In this document: positions 1 to 5,926 of the stretch, in pieces
Layout: the number at the start of each line of letters is the position of its first letter
Position numbering within the stretch: the first letter of the stretch is position 1
Origin: an uncultured Methylophaga sp.
GTDB taxonomy: Bacteria > Pseudomonadota > Gammaproteobacteria > Nitrosococcales > Methylophagaceae
Length of the DNA stretch: 6,735 bases
Assembly: GCA_946885755.1 (NCBI GenBank)
Contig: CAMPHB010000072.1
Location: 1-6,735, forward strand
Direction of reading: 5' to 3'
Notes under the pieces: generated by a model
Told to the model about the DNA's origin: nothing
Seen by the model: only the letters and a program-made list of their open reading frames with translations
Database searches by the model: none
Program-made: the position numbers and the translations under genes

Positions 1-107
1 CTCAAACCCGGCGGCAAGCTGTCGGCTTCAATGTCAGTAAAAAAGCCAGCTTTGTATTCGCGACCGGTAATCGCTTCTAATTGTTGTGTTTGCGTTTGTT
101 CAGTCAT
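1..107 (-). CDS. sufB: Fe-S cluster assembly scaffold SufB (N-terminal fragment, cut by window edge)
   Basis: Only the first 35 residues are present; the gene continues past position 1. It starts MTEQTQTQQLEAITGREYK and continues with AGFFTDIEADSLPPGL, matching the SufB N-terminus, where a variable head is followed by a Tyr-Lys-x-Gly-Phe-Phe-Thr segment (E. coli has YKEGFFT). SufB is the cytoplasmic scaffold of the SufBCD complex, which assembles Fe-S clusters. The ATG at 107-105 overlaps the stop codon of the upstream regulator gene (ATGACTGA, 8 nt), so the two are almost certainly co-transcribed and translationally coupled. A GGTGG Shine-Dalgarno-like run lies about 5 nt upstream, inside the regulator's last codons. 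The call rests on a short fragment plus this context. Confidence 0.85.
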   Translation of the reverse strand, partial: MTEQTQTQQLEAITGREYKAGFFTDIEADSLPPGL

Positions 108-588
108 GATGACCACCATCCTGTAACGTAACTTGTGCCGCCTTTAAAGACGGATAAAACTGTATGGGCTGCACATCGCTGATTGCCTGTGGCACCGTCA
201 TATTAGCGAGCTTCACTTCATCCAAAGCGTGAAAAACCGCATTATTTATTTGTGTCCAATTGGTTTGAACCGCACAGTGCGTTTCCTGCTCGCAGTGACT
301 GTGATCGCTGACACATTCCGTCAGCGCAATCGGACCTTCAATTGCCGTAATAATTTCGGCCACTGAAATTTGCTGTGGATCACGGCTCAGACTGTAACCG
401 CCCTGCGCGCCGCGCTCAGAATTCAGTAAACCACCAGCCGATAAAGCTTTTAACACCTTACGTACTGTCGGCAGTGGCACTTGTACTGAATCAGCCAGCG
501 TATGAGCGCTATGTTGCAGTTGCCGGTTGGCCGCAAGATAACTCATCAGCACGATGCCGTAATCTGTTAGTTTTCCCATGCGCAGCAT
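100..588 (-). CDS. sufR: Rrf2-family (IscR-like) regulator of the SUF Fe-S assembly operon
   Basis: A 162-aa transcription factor of the Rrf2 family, SUF-system regulator subgroup. The N-terminal winged helix-turn-helix (about residues 3-75) has the typical start MLRMGKLTDYGIVLMSYLA, the recognition helix region VPLPTVRKVLKAL and the wing SERGAQGGYSLSRD. Cysteines at 92, 99 and 105 (C-x6-C-x5-C) sit almost exactly where IscR has its [2Fe-2S] ligands (92, 98, 104), so it probably senses Fe-S status; one spacer is a residue longer. It lies immediately upstream of sufB and overlaps it by 8 nt, which suggests autoregulation of the suf operon. I chose the ATG at 588 over an upstream ATG at 612: GGAGGG lies 6 nt before 588, and the extra eight residues (MVPIGGQH) do not fit the family. 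Note that SufR is also the name of an unrelated cyanobacterial DeoR-type repressor. Confidence 0.9.
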   Translation of the reverse strand: MLRMGKLTDYGIVLMSYLAANRQLQHSAHTLADSVQVPLPTVRKVLKALSAGGLLNSERGAQGGYSLSRDPQQISVAEIITAIEGPIALTECVSDHSHCEQETHCAVQTNWTQINNAVFHALDEVKLANMTVPQAISDVQPIQFYPSLKAAQVTLQDGGHHD

Positions 589-594
589 ATGTTG

Positions 595-600
595 CCCTCC
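595..600 (-). promoter_or_regulatory. Shine-Dalgarno of sufR (decides the start)
   Basis: Read on the minus strand, TTGGAGGGCAACATATG places a strong GGAGGG 6 nt ahead of the ATG at 588. It lies inside the longer open frame that starts at 612, so it favours 588 as the true start. Confidence 0.75.
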
Positions 601-610
601 AATTGGTACC

Positions 611-639
611 ATTATAGTATCAATTCACTGAATAACCAA
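611..639 (-). promoter_or_regulatory. sigma70-type promoter of sufR-sufB
   Basis: Minus strand: a perfect TATAAT -10 box at 616-611, preceded after a 17-bp spacer by TTGGTT (-35, 639-634). Transcription would start around 603-605, only about 15-17 nt before the ATG at 588 and just ahead of GGAGGG. This short leader is another argument against the start at 612, which would lie upstream of the transcript. Confidence 0.7.
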
Positions 640-653
640 GTGGAATACTCAGT
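627..653. promoter_or_regulatory. Candidate operator (27-bp dyad) over the sufR -35 box
   Basis: ACTGA at 627-631 is mirrored by TCAGT at 649-653. Nested around the same centre (about 640) is the minus-strand sequence TATTCCACTTGGTTAT (647-632), which partly fits the IscR type 2 site layout of an A/T-rich flank, CC, four bases, GG, A/T-rich flank. The dyad covers the -35 element at 634-639, a natural place for repression. That the neighbouring Rrf2 regulator binds here is an inference from position and shape. Confidence 0.4.
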
Positions 654-704
654 TATTGCCATCGACACAGTCACTGAAAGCATCAGAAAAATATGCGACA
701 ATCC

Positions 705-733
705 TTGGCCGTGAACTTAGCCGTCAATACGAT
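705..733 (+). promoter_or_regulatory. Possible promoter of the FKBP isomerase gene
   Basis: TTGGCC (705-710) and TACGAT (728-733) are separated by 17 bp. Each matches the sigma70 consensus at four of six positions. It would give a leader of about 45 nt before the ATG at 785. This is the best plus-strand candidate between the divergent sufR promoter and the gene, but the boxes are only moderate. Confidence 0.35.
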
Positions 734-784
734 TACTAACTGTCGCAAGCTTTTATTCTTATTAATTTTGAGAGTTATCAGACA

Positions 785-1456
785 ATGAAATTAAAATTTA
801 TCGCTTTTTTACCCTTGTTATTCGGAGCAAATGTAATGGCCCAAGCCACCCTCGATTCAGATCAGCAGAAACTCAGCTATATTTTTGGTATTCAAGTCGG
901 ACAAAATATGAAGTCTGAAGGTGTGGATTTGGATATTGATGCGTTTGCTGCCGGCGTACAGGACATGCTGGATGGTAAACAACCTCAGTTAGATCAAGCG
1001 ACAGCCGAAAAAGTTATCAGCGAGTTCCAGCAACAGAAATCTCAGGAACTGGCTGAAGTCATGAACAAGAAACAGGCTGAATCTAAAGCTTTCATGGAAG
1101 AAAACGCCAAAAATCCGGGCGTAAAAACCACAGAAAGCGGTCTGCAATACGAGATCATTAAAGAAGGTGACGGCGCGACACCAAGCGCTGACGACAAAGT
1201 TATCGCCCATTACGAAGGCACTTTAATCGACGGCACTAAATTTGACAGTTCTTATGACCGTGGTGAACCAGCCACTTTCCCGGTTAACGGCGTTATCAAA
1301 GGCTGGCAGGAAGCGCTGCAAATGATGAAAGAAGGTGGTAAGTGGCGTGTAGTCATTCCTGGCAGTCTGGCTTATGGCCCACAAGGCGCTGGTGATAAAA
1401 TCGGTCCAAACGAGACACTGGTATTTACTATTGAACTGATTGCCATCACTGAATAA
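785..1456 (+). CDS. Exported FKBP-type peptidyl-prolyl cis-trans isomerase (Mip/FkpA-like)
   Basis: A 223-aa protein with a classic signal peptide (MKLKFIAFLPLLFGANVMA, cleavage near residues 19-21), so periplasmic or envelope-associated. Residues about 22-110 form the helical N-terminal dimerisation domain of Mip/FkpA/FklB proteins (SYIFGIQVGQNMK, a Gln/Glu/Lys-rich connecting helix). Residues about 117-221 are the FKBP domain. The FKBP12 active-site residues are recognisable: Tyr143, Phe153-Asp154, Phe165, Val170-Ile171, Trp174, Tyr197 (AYG) and Phe214. It should therefore be an active prolyl isomerase and envelope folding chaperone. The length is close to Legionella Mip (about 233 aa) and shorter than E. 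coli FkpA (270 aa); the signal peptide argues against cytoplasmic FklB. GAGAG lies 10 nt before the ATG. It is divergent from sufR and convergent with ampD. Confidence 0.92.
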   Translation: MKLKFIAFLPLLFGANVMAQATLDSDQQKLSYIFGIQVGQNMKSEGVDLDIDAFAAGVQDMLDGKQPQLDQATAEKVISEFQQQKSQELAEVMNKKQAESKAFMEENAKNPGVKTTESGLQYEIIKEGDGATPSADDKVIAHYEGTLIDGTKFDSSYDRGEPATFPVNGVIKGWQEALQMMKEGGKWRVVIPGSLAYGPQGAGDKIGPNETLVFTIELIAITE

Positions 1457-1479
1457 TGTTTAGTCTCCGCCCCAAAAAA

Positions 1480-1508
1480 CCCCCCCGCTCCGGCCGGGCG
1501 GTATTTTT
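1480..1508. terminator. Bidirectional intrinsic terminator between the FKBP gene and ampD
   Basis: CCGC-T-CCGG (1485-1493) pairs with CCGG-GCGG (1494-1501) around a GGCC tetraloop, with one bulged T. On the plus strand it is followed by TATTTTT; on the minus strand, after a run of G, by TTTTTT from the A-run at 1474-1479. It can therefore stop both convergent genes. The plus-strand T tract overlaps the ampD stop codon (1509-1507). Confidence 0.75.
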
Positions 1509-2058
1509 ATGCCCGTAATAAATTCTGTAACTGCTGCCAGTCAAAATACGGTCCGGGATCCGTTTTGCGGCCCGGCGCAATATGCTCATGGCCAATGATC
1601 CTTTCGGCAGAAAGCTTTGGATAAGTTGCTATCAAAAGTTTAATCACTGTCACCAACTGCTGATATTGAACAGATTCAAACGGCGAAAAATCATCACCTT
1701 CCAGTTCAATACCAATGGTGAAATCATTACAGCGTTCACGGTCATCCCAGCAGGACTGGCCAGCATGCCAGGCACGCTGATGAAACGGCACAAACTGCTG
1801 AATCTCGCCATCACGGCGAATCAACAAATGCGACGAAACCTTTAAACCAGCAATTTCTGCAAAGTACGGATGGGCATTTATATCCAGCCGGTTTAAAAAT
1901 AAATCGGCAATCCATGGCCCGCCAAACTGTCCCGGCGGCAGGCTGATATTGTGGATCACAATACCGCTGATATCCTCCGGATCCGGCCGTTCATCACAAT
2001 TGGGCGATGTTAATTGGCTTGCTGTTGTTAAACAGCCGCTGATATTGTCTATTTTCAC
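1507..2058 (-). CDS. ampD: 1,6-anhydro-N-acetylmuramyl-L-alanine amidase AmpD
   Basis: Cytoplasmic zinc amidase of cell-wall recycling. It cuts the peptide from 1,6-anhydro-MurNAc muropeptides and so keeps levels of the AmpR-activating muropeptides (beta-lactamase inducers) low. The Amidase_2 fold covers about residues 30-178. Zinc ligands are His36 (VIHNISLPPGQFGG), His157 (GHEHIAPGRKTDPG) and Asp167. The catalytic Glu118 (IGIELEG) and Lys165 are present, spaced as in Citrobacter AmpD (34/154/164, 116/162). I prefer the GTG at 2058: it gives 183 aa, the same as E. coli, and aligns the N-terminus (SPNCDERPD before the first zinc His). A TTG at 2106 would add 16 residues (MAFDNLSAGNLSTGAR) and leave little room for divergent promoters. 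It is divergent from nadC, as in E. coli, but no ampE follows; the downstream neighbour is the convergent FKBP gene. Confidence 0.93.
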   Translation of the reverse strand: MKIDNISGCLTTASQLTSPNCDERPDPEDISGIVIHNISLPPGQFGGPWIADLFLNRLDINAHPYFAEIAGLKVSSHLLIRRDGEIQQFVPFHQRAWHAGQSCWDDRERCNDFTIGIELEGDDFSPFESVQYQQLVTVIKLLIATYPKLSAERIIGHEHIAPGRKTDPGPYFDWQQLQNLLRA

Positions 2059-2141
2059 CCGAGCCCCGGTAGATAAATTGCCTGCTGATAGATTATCAAA
2101 CGCCAAGCGGTTACCCTATTTTGATTTGCCAAGAAATTATC
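2059..2141. promoter_or_regulatory. ampD/nadC divergent intergenic region
   Basis: These 83 bp must carry or border both promoters if ampD starts at 2058 and nadC at 2142. I see no convincing -35/-10 pair on either strand. A perfect small dyad, TGATA-GAT-TATCA, sits at 2086-2098. On the minus strand it contains TGATAATCT, which resembles a -10 box (GATAAT) but lacks a good -35 partner. Confidence 0.3.
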
Positions 2142-2984
2142 ATGACCATGACCAACCCTATTCCCGCTGAGTTTATTCAATCACAAGTCAAACTGGCACT
2201 GCTTGAAGATATCGGTCAGCAGGATTTGACTGCGGATTTAATTCCCGAAACAACTCAGGCAACAGCACGTTTGCTTTGCCGTGACAACGGCGTGCTGTGC
2301 GGCAGTGACTGGTTTACCAGTGTCTTTAAACAGCTGGATCCGTCCATAATGATAGATTGGTACAAATATGATGGCGACCCGTTAGTTGCCAATGATGTTA
2401 TCTGCGAAATTACCGGCAGTGCCCGACATATTCTGACCGGTGAACGTACCGCACTGAATTTTTTGCAAACGCTGTCCGCCACGGCCAGTCTGACCAGCCG
2501 TTATGCCTCAAAATTACAAGGTTTATCGGTGGATCTGCTCGATACTCGTAAAACCCTGCCCGGTTACCGGATGGCACAGAAATATGCGGTGCGTTGCGGC
2601 GGCGGTGTTAATCACCGGTTTGGTTTATTTGATGCCATTTTGATTAAGGAAAATCATATTCAGGCGGCCGGCAGTATTGCCGCTGCCGTGCAACAAGCGC
2701 GGACACTGCATCCGACGGTATCAATTGAAGTTGAGGTGGAAAACCTGGATGAACTTCAGCAGGCGCTGACCGCACAGGCTGATATTATTTTGCTCGATAA
2801 CTTTTCGCTTAACGATTTAAGACAAGCCGTGGCAATTAACAAAGGCCAGACACAACTTGAAGCTTCCGGCGGCATCAGCCTCAATAATATCCGGCAAATT
2901 GCCGAAACCGGTGTGGATCGGATTTCAGTCGGTGCACTGACCAAAGACATTCAGGCGCTGGACTTATCGCTGCGCTTTGTCTGA
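2142..2984 (+). CDS. nadC: Nicotinate-nucleotide pyrophosphorylase (quinolinate phosphoribosyltransferase, carboxylating)
   Basis: A 280-aa cytoplasmic enzyme of de novo NAD synthesis: quinolinate + PRPP gives nicotinate mononucleotide, CO2 and PPi. Family motifs occur in order: EDIGQQDLTADLIP (22-35), ERTALNFLQTLSATA (101-115), DTRKTLPGYR (134-143), RCGGGVNHRFGLFDAILIKE (151-170) followed by NH (171-172), then EVEVEN (196-201), LLDN (217-220), the phosphate-binding SGGI (242-245) and SVGALT (262-267). Length is close to E. coli NadC (297 aa). The frame stays open back to a TTG at 2121, but the ATG at 2142 fits better because AAGA lies 7 nt upstream and the extra residues are not family-like; ATG 2148 is also possible. 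It is divergent from ampD, and its stop abuts the stop of the convergent PepSY gene with no spacer. Confidence 0.95.
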   Translation: MTMTNPIPAEFIQSQVKLALLEDIGQQDLTADLIPETTQATARLLCRDNGVLCGSDWFTSVFKQLDPSIMIDWYKYDGDPLVANDVICEITGSARHILTGERTALNFLQTLSATASLTSRYASKLQGLSVDLLDTRKTLPGYRMAQKYAVRCGGGVNHRFGLFDAILIKENHIQAAGSIAAAVQQARTLHPTVSIEVEVENLDELQQALTAQADIILLDNFSLNDLRQAVAINKGQTQLEASGGISLNNIRQIAETGVDRISVGALTKDIQALDLSLRFV

Positions 2985-3488
2985 TTATTCCCAGCCAATT
3001 TGCCATATTTCTTCATTAGCTTCGTGAATGTTGCCATTGGCGACATTGATTTCGACTTTCATTTCGCGGCCATCAGCTATATCGATATCGAATTCGTAAA
3101 CGGCTGTGCCATCAGCTTCAACTTCATATTCGACTTCACGGATATGGCCGGGATAATTTTCCAGAACGATTTTACGGGCGGCTTTTTCACCAACTTTAAC
3201 GTTGGCTTTAAATAGCGGATCGTTAGGATTTTGTACTTCACGTTCAACTTCCCAGATTTCGCCGCTGGCCTGAACACATTCTATATCCCAATCCCGGCCG
3301 TCGTTACCACGCACATCAAATTCATAGATTTGCATACCGGTTTCATTTTTCTTTTCAACTTTGATGATCTGGCCCGGCTGCTGCTTTAGCACTTGTTGCA
3401 TACAGATTTCGAAGCTATCGGTCACCTTATCCATGGTTTCTGCCTGTACCGGCAAAATCGCCAGTAAGCCCATTAAAATCTGCTGCAT
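2985..3488 (-). CDS. Small exported acidic protein with two tandem PepSY domains (lanpepsy-like candidate)
   Basis: A 167-aa protein with a short signal peptide (MQQILMGLLAILPVQA, cleavage after Ala16; the n-region lacks a basic residue, which is unusual). The mature part is two PepSY-like repeats about 75 residues apart. Repeat 1 (about 27-85) and repeat 2 (about 103-161) share VL-x4-PG-x-I-x2-VE, then YEFD, DGR, and a Gly-x-Ile-x-Glu turn. It is strongly acidic: I count about 34 Asp/Glu against 16 Lys/Arg after the signal. Cys29 and Cys71 flank repeat 1 and could form a disulfide in the periplasm. The length and double-PepSY layout recall lanpepsy (LanP) of Methylobacillus flagellatus, a lanthanide-binding protein. 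It lies downstream of a TonB receptor on the same strand, beyond a terminator. AGGA is 6 nt before the ATG, and an in-frame TAG lies just upstream, so the start is secure. The PepSY call is confident; metal binding is inferred. Confidence 0.85.
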   Translation of the reverse strand: MQQILMGLLAILPVQAETMDKVTDSFEICMQQVLKQQPGQIIKVEKKNETGMQIYEFDVRGNDGRDWDIECVQASGEIWEVEREVQNPNDPLFKANVKVGEKAARKIVLENYPGHIREVEYEVEADGTAVYEFDIDIADGREMKVEINVANGNIHEANEEIWQIGWE

Positions 3489-3505
3489 ATTGATTCCTGC
3501 CTAAA

Positions 3506-3511
3506 TTTATA
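3506..3511 (-). promoter_or_regulatory. Possible -10 box for the double-PepSY gene
   Basis: On the minus strand TATAAA (3511-3506) lies about 17 nt ahead of the ATG at 3488. No recognisable -35 box is found 16-18 bp upstream, where the receptor terminator hairpin lies. Either an activator is needed or the gene depends on read-through from the receptor. Weak call. Confidence 0.25.
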
Positions 3512-3521
3512 ACCTGTCTAT

Positions 3522-3550
3522 AAAAAAGAGGCCGCTTGTAGCGGCCTCTT
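3522..3550 (-). terminator. Strong intrinsic terminator of the TonB receptor gene
   Basis: A perfect 10-bp stem, AAGAGGCCGC (3526-3535) with GCGGCCTCTT (3541-3550), and a 5-nt loop. Read on the minus strand it ends in TTTTTT (3527-3522). It lies 14 bp past the receptor stop codon (3567-3565), so it ends that transcript and separates it from the PepSY gene; some read-through remains possible. Confidence 0.9.
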
Positions 3551-3564
3551 AAGTCGTTTGCTTC

Positions 3565-5859
3565 TTAAAGCGTCAGCTTAAAGCCAACCCAGCCGGCTCG
3601 GGGCGAACTGGCACCGACAAAGCGTGGGTCTTCAAAATCAAAACCCGGTGCTTCATCAGGTTCACCATACAAACCAAAGGTGTTGTATTCGCTGTCAAAG
3701 ACATTATCGACCTTGGCGAAGAACTGCAGGTTTTTAGTCGCCTGATAACGACCATGCAGATTCATAACCTTGTAGTGGCTGATTTTCTTATCCACATTGG
3801 CTTCATCACCCCGGAAATATTGGCTTGAGGCATAAGATGCGGTAAAGCCCAGCGATAACTTGTCGGTAAATGCGTAATCCGCACCAATCTTGAAGTTATG
3901 TGCCGGAATACTTGGCAGGCGATCACCTTCTTCAACTGTGAAGGTGGTGACTTCATCGTCCACTTCCCGGGCGTATTGGAACTCATCTTCAAACGTGGCA
4001 CGAATATAAGAATAGTTAGCAAACCAGTTTAAGCGGTCATGTGAACCAAATAAGCCTAATTCGATACCAGCGCGGGCCGTTTTATCAATATTGTCAAAGA
4101 TACCTACGTTGAGACGTGGGTCATCAACGTCATCTTCAACCGCCGGGAAGAAGAACAAGTCATCTTTCAGCTCGGTATAGAAAACGCCGGCATTCCAGCC
4201 AATAGCGCCTTCCTGGCCTCGCAAACCAGCTTCAATTGTACGGGCAATAACATCTTCCAACGGTGGATCCGCCAGAAAAGAGTTAGGTAATGCACAAGGA
4301 TTATCAGGTTCTGAGCAGGTCAGCTCTGATGGGGTCGGTGCACGATTAGACTCACTGTAGCTACCATAGGCCGTCATATTTTCTTGTAAGGCGTATGTCA
4401 GGCCTACCGAGGGGTTAAAGCGTTTGAAATTATGGGTATTACCACTTTCATTCAAATCTTGTGATCCGCCGCCACTGGTGCCTGAAATATCAATCGCAAT
4501 CCAGTTATAACGACCAGCCACTGTCAAATCCAATCGCTCGGTCAGTGAATGGGTATTGGTGAAGAACACACTATAAGTATCGGTCTCGATATTACCGTCA
4601 ACAATAGTGTCATCAATAATCACACCTGTTCCATCAGTACCACGGGTGGATGTGAAGCGGGCAATTTCTGATTGTGAACTGTAATCCACATCAGAACGAT
4701 CATAGCCGGCACCGACTATCAGCTGATTTTCACGACCAAACAATGGTTGCAGGAAGGTACTTTGCAGGCTGAAACCATAGCTGTCCTGCTCTGTTTCGCT
4801 GGTGTTATTTAAAGCAACAAAGTCGCCATCCATAAAACCAAACTGTGTACCGTCGGCAAGCACATCACCATCATCATTTTCGATGTTGCCGCCATTAACT
4901 TCGAGTTCCGAACCATCACCGTTAAAGGTGCTGCGATCACTTTGACGATAGTAGCTATTGGCCGACAGCATTACATCATCTCTGATCCAGTGTGAACCGT
5001 TGAGGCCAAACTGACGCAGTTCATTCTGAGTGTTGTCTGGGTGAGTAAATACCGCTTCGCGATCCATTGCAACCAGCTCAATTGGTGAAGCACCGTTACC
5101 GTTCAGATCGCTGTCAACACCGAGGAAGGTAAAGTCCAGCGTTGAGTCTTCATCAGCATAACTGAGTTTGGTAAACAATTGCTCAACCCGTGATGGTGAA
5201 AAATCCCGCCAGCCATCTTCTTTAGTAATCGAACCGGTGACGTAGTAAGCCAGATTGCCATCGCTGCCACCGCTTTCGATAGTGCCTGAATCACGGTTAA
5301 AAGAGCCGGTATAGGCTTCTAGGCTATGGCCTGGGTTACGGAAACCGTCTTTGGTTTCAATCGACAGTGCGCCGCCCAGCGTATTTAGACCAAATACCGG
5401 ATTAGAACCCGGAATCAAATTCATGTTGGCAATTGCGGCTTCCGGGATCAACTCAAAGTTAATCGCATCACCAAACGGCTCGTTCACCCGGATACCATCC
5501 ATATACACCGACAGGCCCTGCGCATTACCAACCAGCGGTGACGCGGTAAAACCACGGTATTTAAGATCCGGCTGGAATGGATTATTTTGTGCGCTGTTAA
5601 GGCTGATACTGCCAAAGTTTTTGTTCAAAAAGTCAGAAATATCCAGTCCCTGTGAACGCTCAATATCATCGGCATCTGCCGACTGGACATTGGCAGCAAT
5701 TTTATCTGCTTCAAGGCCCACCCCACCGATTGGTGTCGTACCAATAACTTCAATATCGCTCAGTTCGACATTGTCTTCTTCGGCGTGCGCAACCATTGAG
5801 GCTCCCAACGCAGTCAGCAATAACGCAGGCAACAACCGGCGCCGATAGGGTATAGCCAT
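3565..5859 (-). CDS. TonB-dependent outer-membrane receptor (candidate lanthanide/metal-chelate receptor)
   Basis: A 764-aa outer-membrane active transporter. Signal peptide 1-26 (RRRLLPALLLTALGASMVAHA). A TonB-box-like segment is near 33-40 (LSDIEVIG). The plug domain spans about 52-170, with YRGFTASP, VYMDGIRVNEPFGD and the conserved VFGLNTLGGALSIETKDG. The 22-strand barrel follows to the end, with a TonB-receptor C-terminal region (VDNVFDSEYNTFGLYG near 717-732). There is no N-terminal secretin/STN signalling domain, so no FecI-type regulation through the receptor. Extracellular-loop-like stretches are rich in Asp/Glu/Asn (about 313-346, 574-581, 623-645), and Cys515 and Cys522 can pair in one loop. 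The last residue is Leu, not the usual aromatic. GGGAG lies 7 nt before the ATG. The neighbouring double-PepSY protein suggests lanthanide uptake, as for LutH of methylotrophs; iron, copper or another chelate cannot be excluded. Confidence 0.9.
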   Translation of the reverse strand: MAIPYRRRLLPALLLTALGASMVAHAEEDNVELSDIEVIGTTPIGGVGLEADKIAANVQSADADDIERSQGLDISDFLNKNFGSISLNSAQNNPFQPDLKYRGFTASPLVGNAQGLSVYMDGIRVNEPFGDAINFELIPEAAIANMNLIPGSNPVFGLNTLGGALSIETKDGFRNPGHSLEAYTGSFNRDSGTIESGGSDGNLAYYVTGSITKEDGWRDFSPSRVEQLFTKLSYADEDSTLDFTFLGVDSDLNGNGASPIELVAMDREAVFTHPDNTQNELRQFGLNGSHWIRDDVMLSANSYYRQSDRSTFNGDGSELEVNGGNIENDDGDVLADGTQFGFMDGDFVALNNTSETEQDSYGFSLQSTFLQPLFGRENQLIVGAGYDRSDVDYSSQSEIARFTSTRGTDGTGVIIDDTIVDGNIETDTYSVFFTNTHSLTERLDLTVAGRYNWIAIDISGTSGGGSQDLNESGNTHNFKRFNPSVGLTYALQENMTAYGSYSESNRAPTPSELTCSEPDNPCALPNSFLADPPLEDVIARTIEAGLRGQEGAIGWNAGVFYTELKDDLFFFPAVEDDVDDPRLNVGIFDNIDKTARAGIELGLFGSHDRLNWFANYSYIRATFEDEFQYAREVDDEVTTFTVEEGDRLPSIPAHNFKIGADYAFTDKLSLGFTASYASSQYFRGDEANVDKKISHYKVMNLHGRYQATKNLQFFAKVDNVFDSEYNTFGLYGEPDEAPGFDFEDPRFVGASSPRAGWVGFKLTL

Positions 5860-5866
5860 TTTATTC

Positions 5867-5915
5867 TCCCAGATTTATATATTTATTTTTAAGCTTTCTA
5901 TGAAGCTGTCTGGGA
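5867..5915 (-). promoter_or_regulatory. Inverted repeat enclosing the receptor leader and its Shine-Dalgarno
   Basis: TCCCAGA (5867-5873) is the exact reverse complement of TCTGGGA (5909-5915). In a minus-strand transcript the downstream arm contains most of the GGGAG ribosome-binding site (5870-5866). Between the arms, AGCTT/AAGCT (5892-5896 and 5903-5907) makes a second 5-bp stem with a 6-nt loop, followed by an A/U-only stretch. If transcription starts upstream of 5915 this could hide the Shine-Dalgarno. If it starts from the A/T-rich boxes inside, the arms may be DNA operators instead. Confidence 0.4.
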
Positions 5916-5917
5916 TG

Positions 5918-5926
5918 CTAGCACGC
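5918..5926 (-). promoter_or_regulatory. Possible extended -10 promoter of the TonB receptor
   Basis: Minus strand TGCTAGCAT: an extended -10 (TGC then TAGCAT, four of six bases) without a good -35, which would fall next to the 11-bp repeat at 5927-5937. This fits an activator-dependent promoter. A rival pair, TTCATA and TATATA with a 17-bp spacer, lies closer to the gene at about 5903-5875 and would give a very short leader. I cannot choose between them. Confidence 0.3.

Noticed and set aside
589..612. Extended start of sufR at ATG 612
   Set aside because: A GGAGGG Shine-Dalgarno lies downstream of it, the predicted transcript starts at about 603-605, and family members begin at MLR.
375..617. 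80-aa open frame on the plus strand across sufR
   Set aside because: Antisense to the conserved DNA-binding domain of the regulator and without family features.
2121..2141. TTG start of nadC at 2121
   Set aside because: The seven extra residues are not family-like and the ATG at 2142 has a better-placed ribosome-binding site.
3000..3277. Short open frames on both strands inside the PepSY gene
   Set aside because: The Phe/Ile/Asp-rich translations are frame shadows of the acidic PepSY repeats; the signal peptide and repeat structure support only the 2985-3488 frame.
5060..5120. EF-hand-like D-x-D-x-N-G-x-G in the receptor (residues 249-256)
   Set aside because: The spacing to the next Glu is one residue too long for an EF-hand, and from memory a similar LNGNG...P-E-L segment recurs in related TonB receptors, so I do not call it a metal-binding loop.
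5351..5848. 165-aa open frame on the plus strand, opposite the receptor's N-terminal half
   Set aside because: It lies fully antisense to the plug domain and signal region of a clear TonB receptor, has no recognisable domain or good ribosome-binding site, and its composition mirrors the opposite gene.
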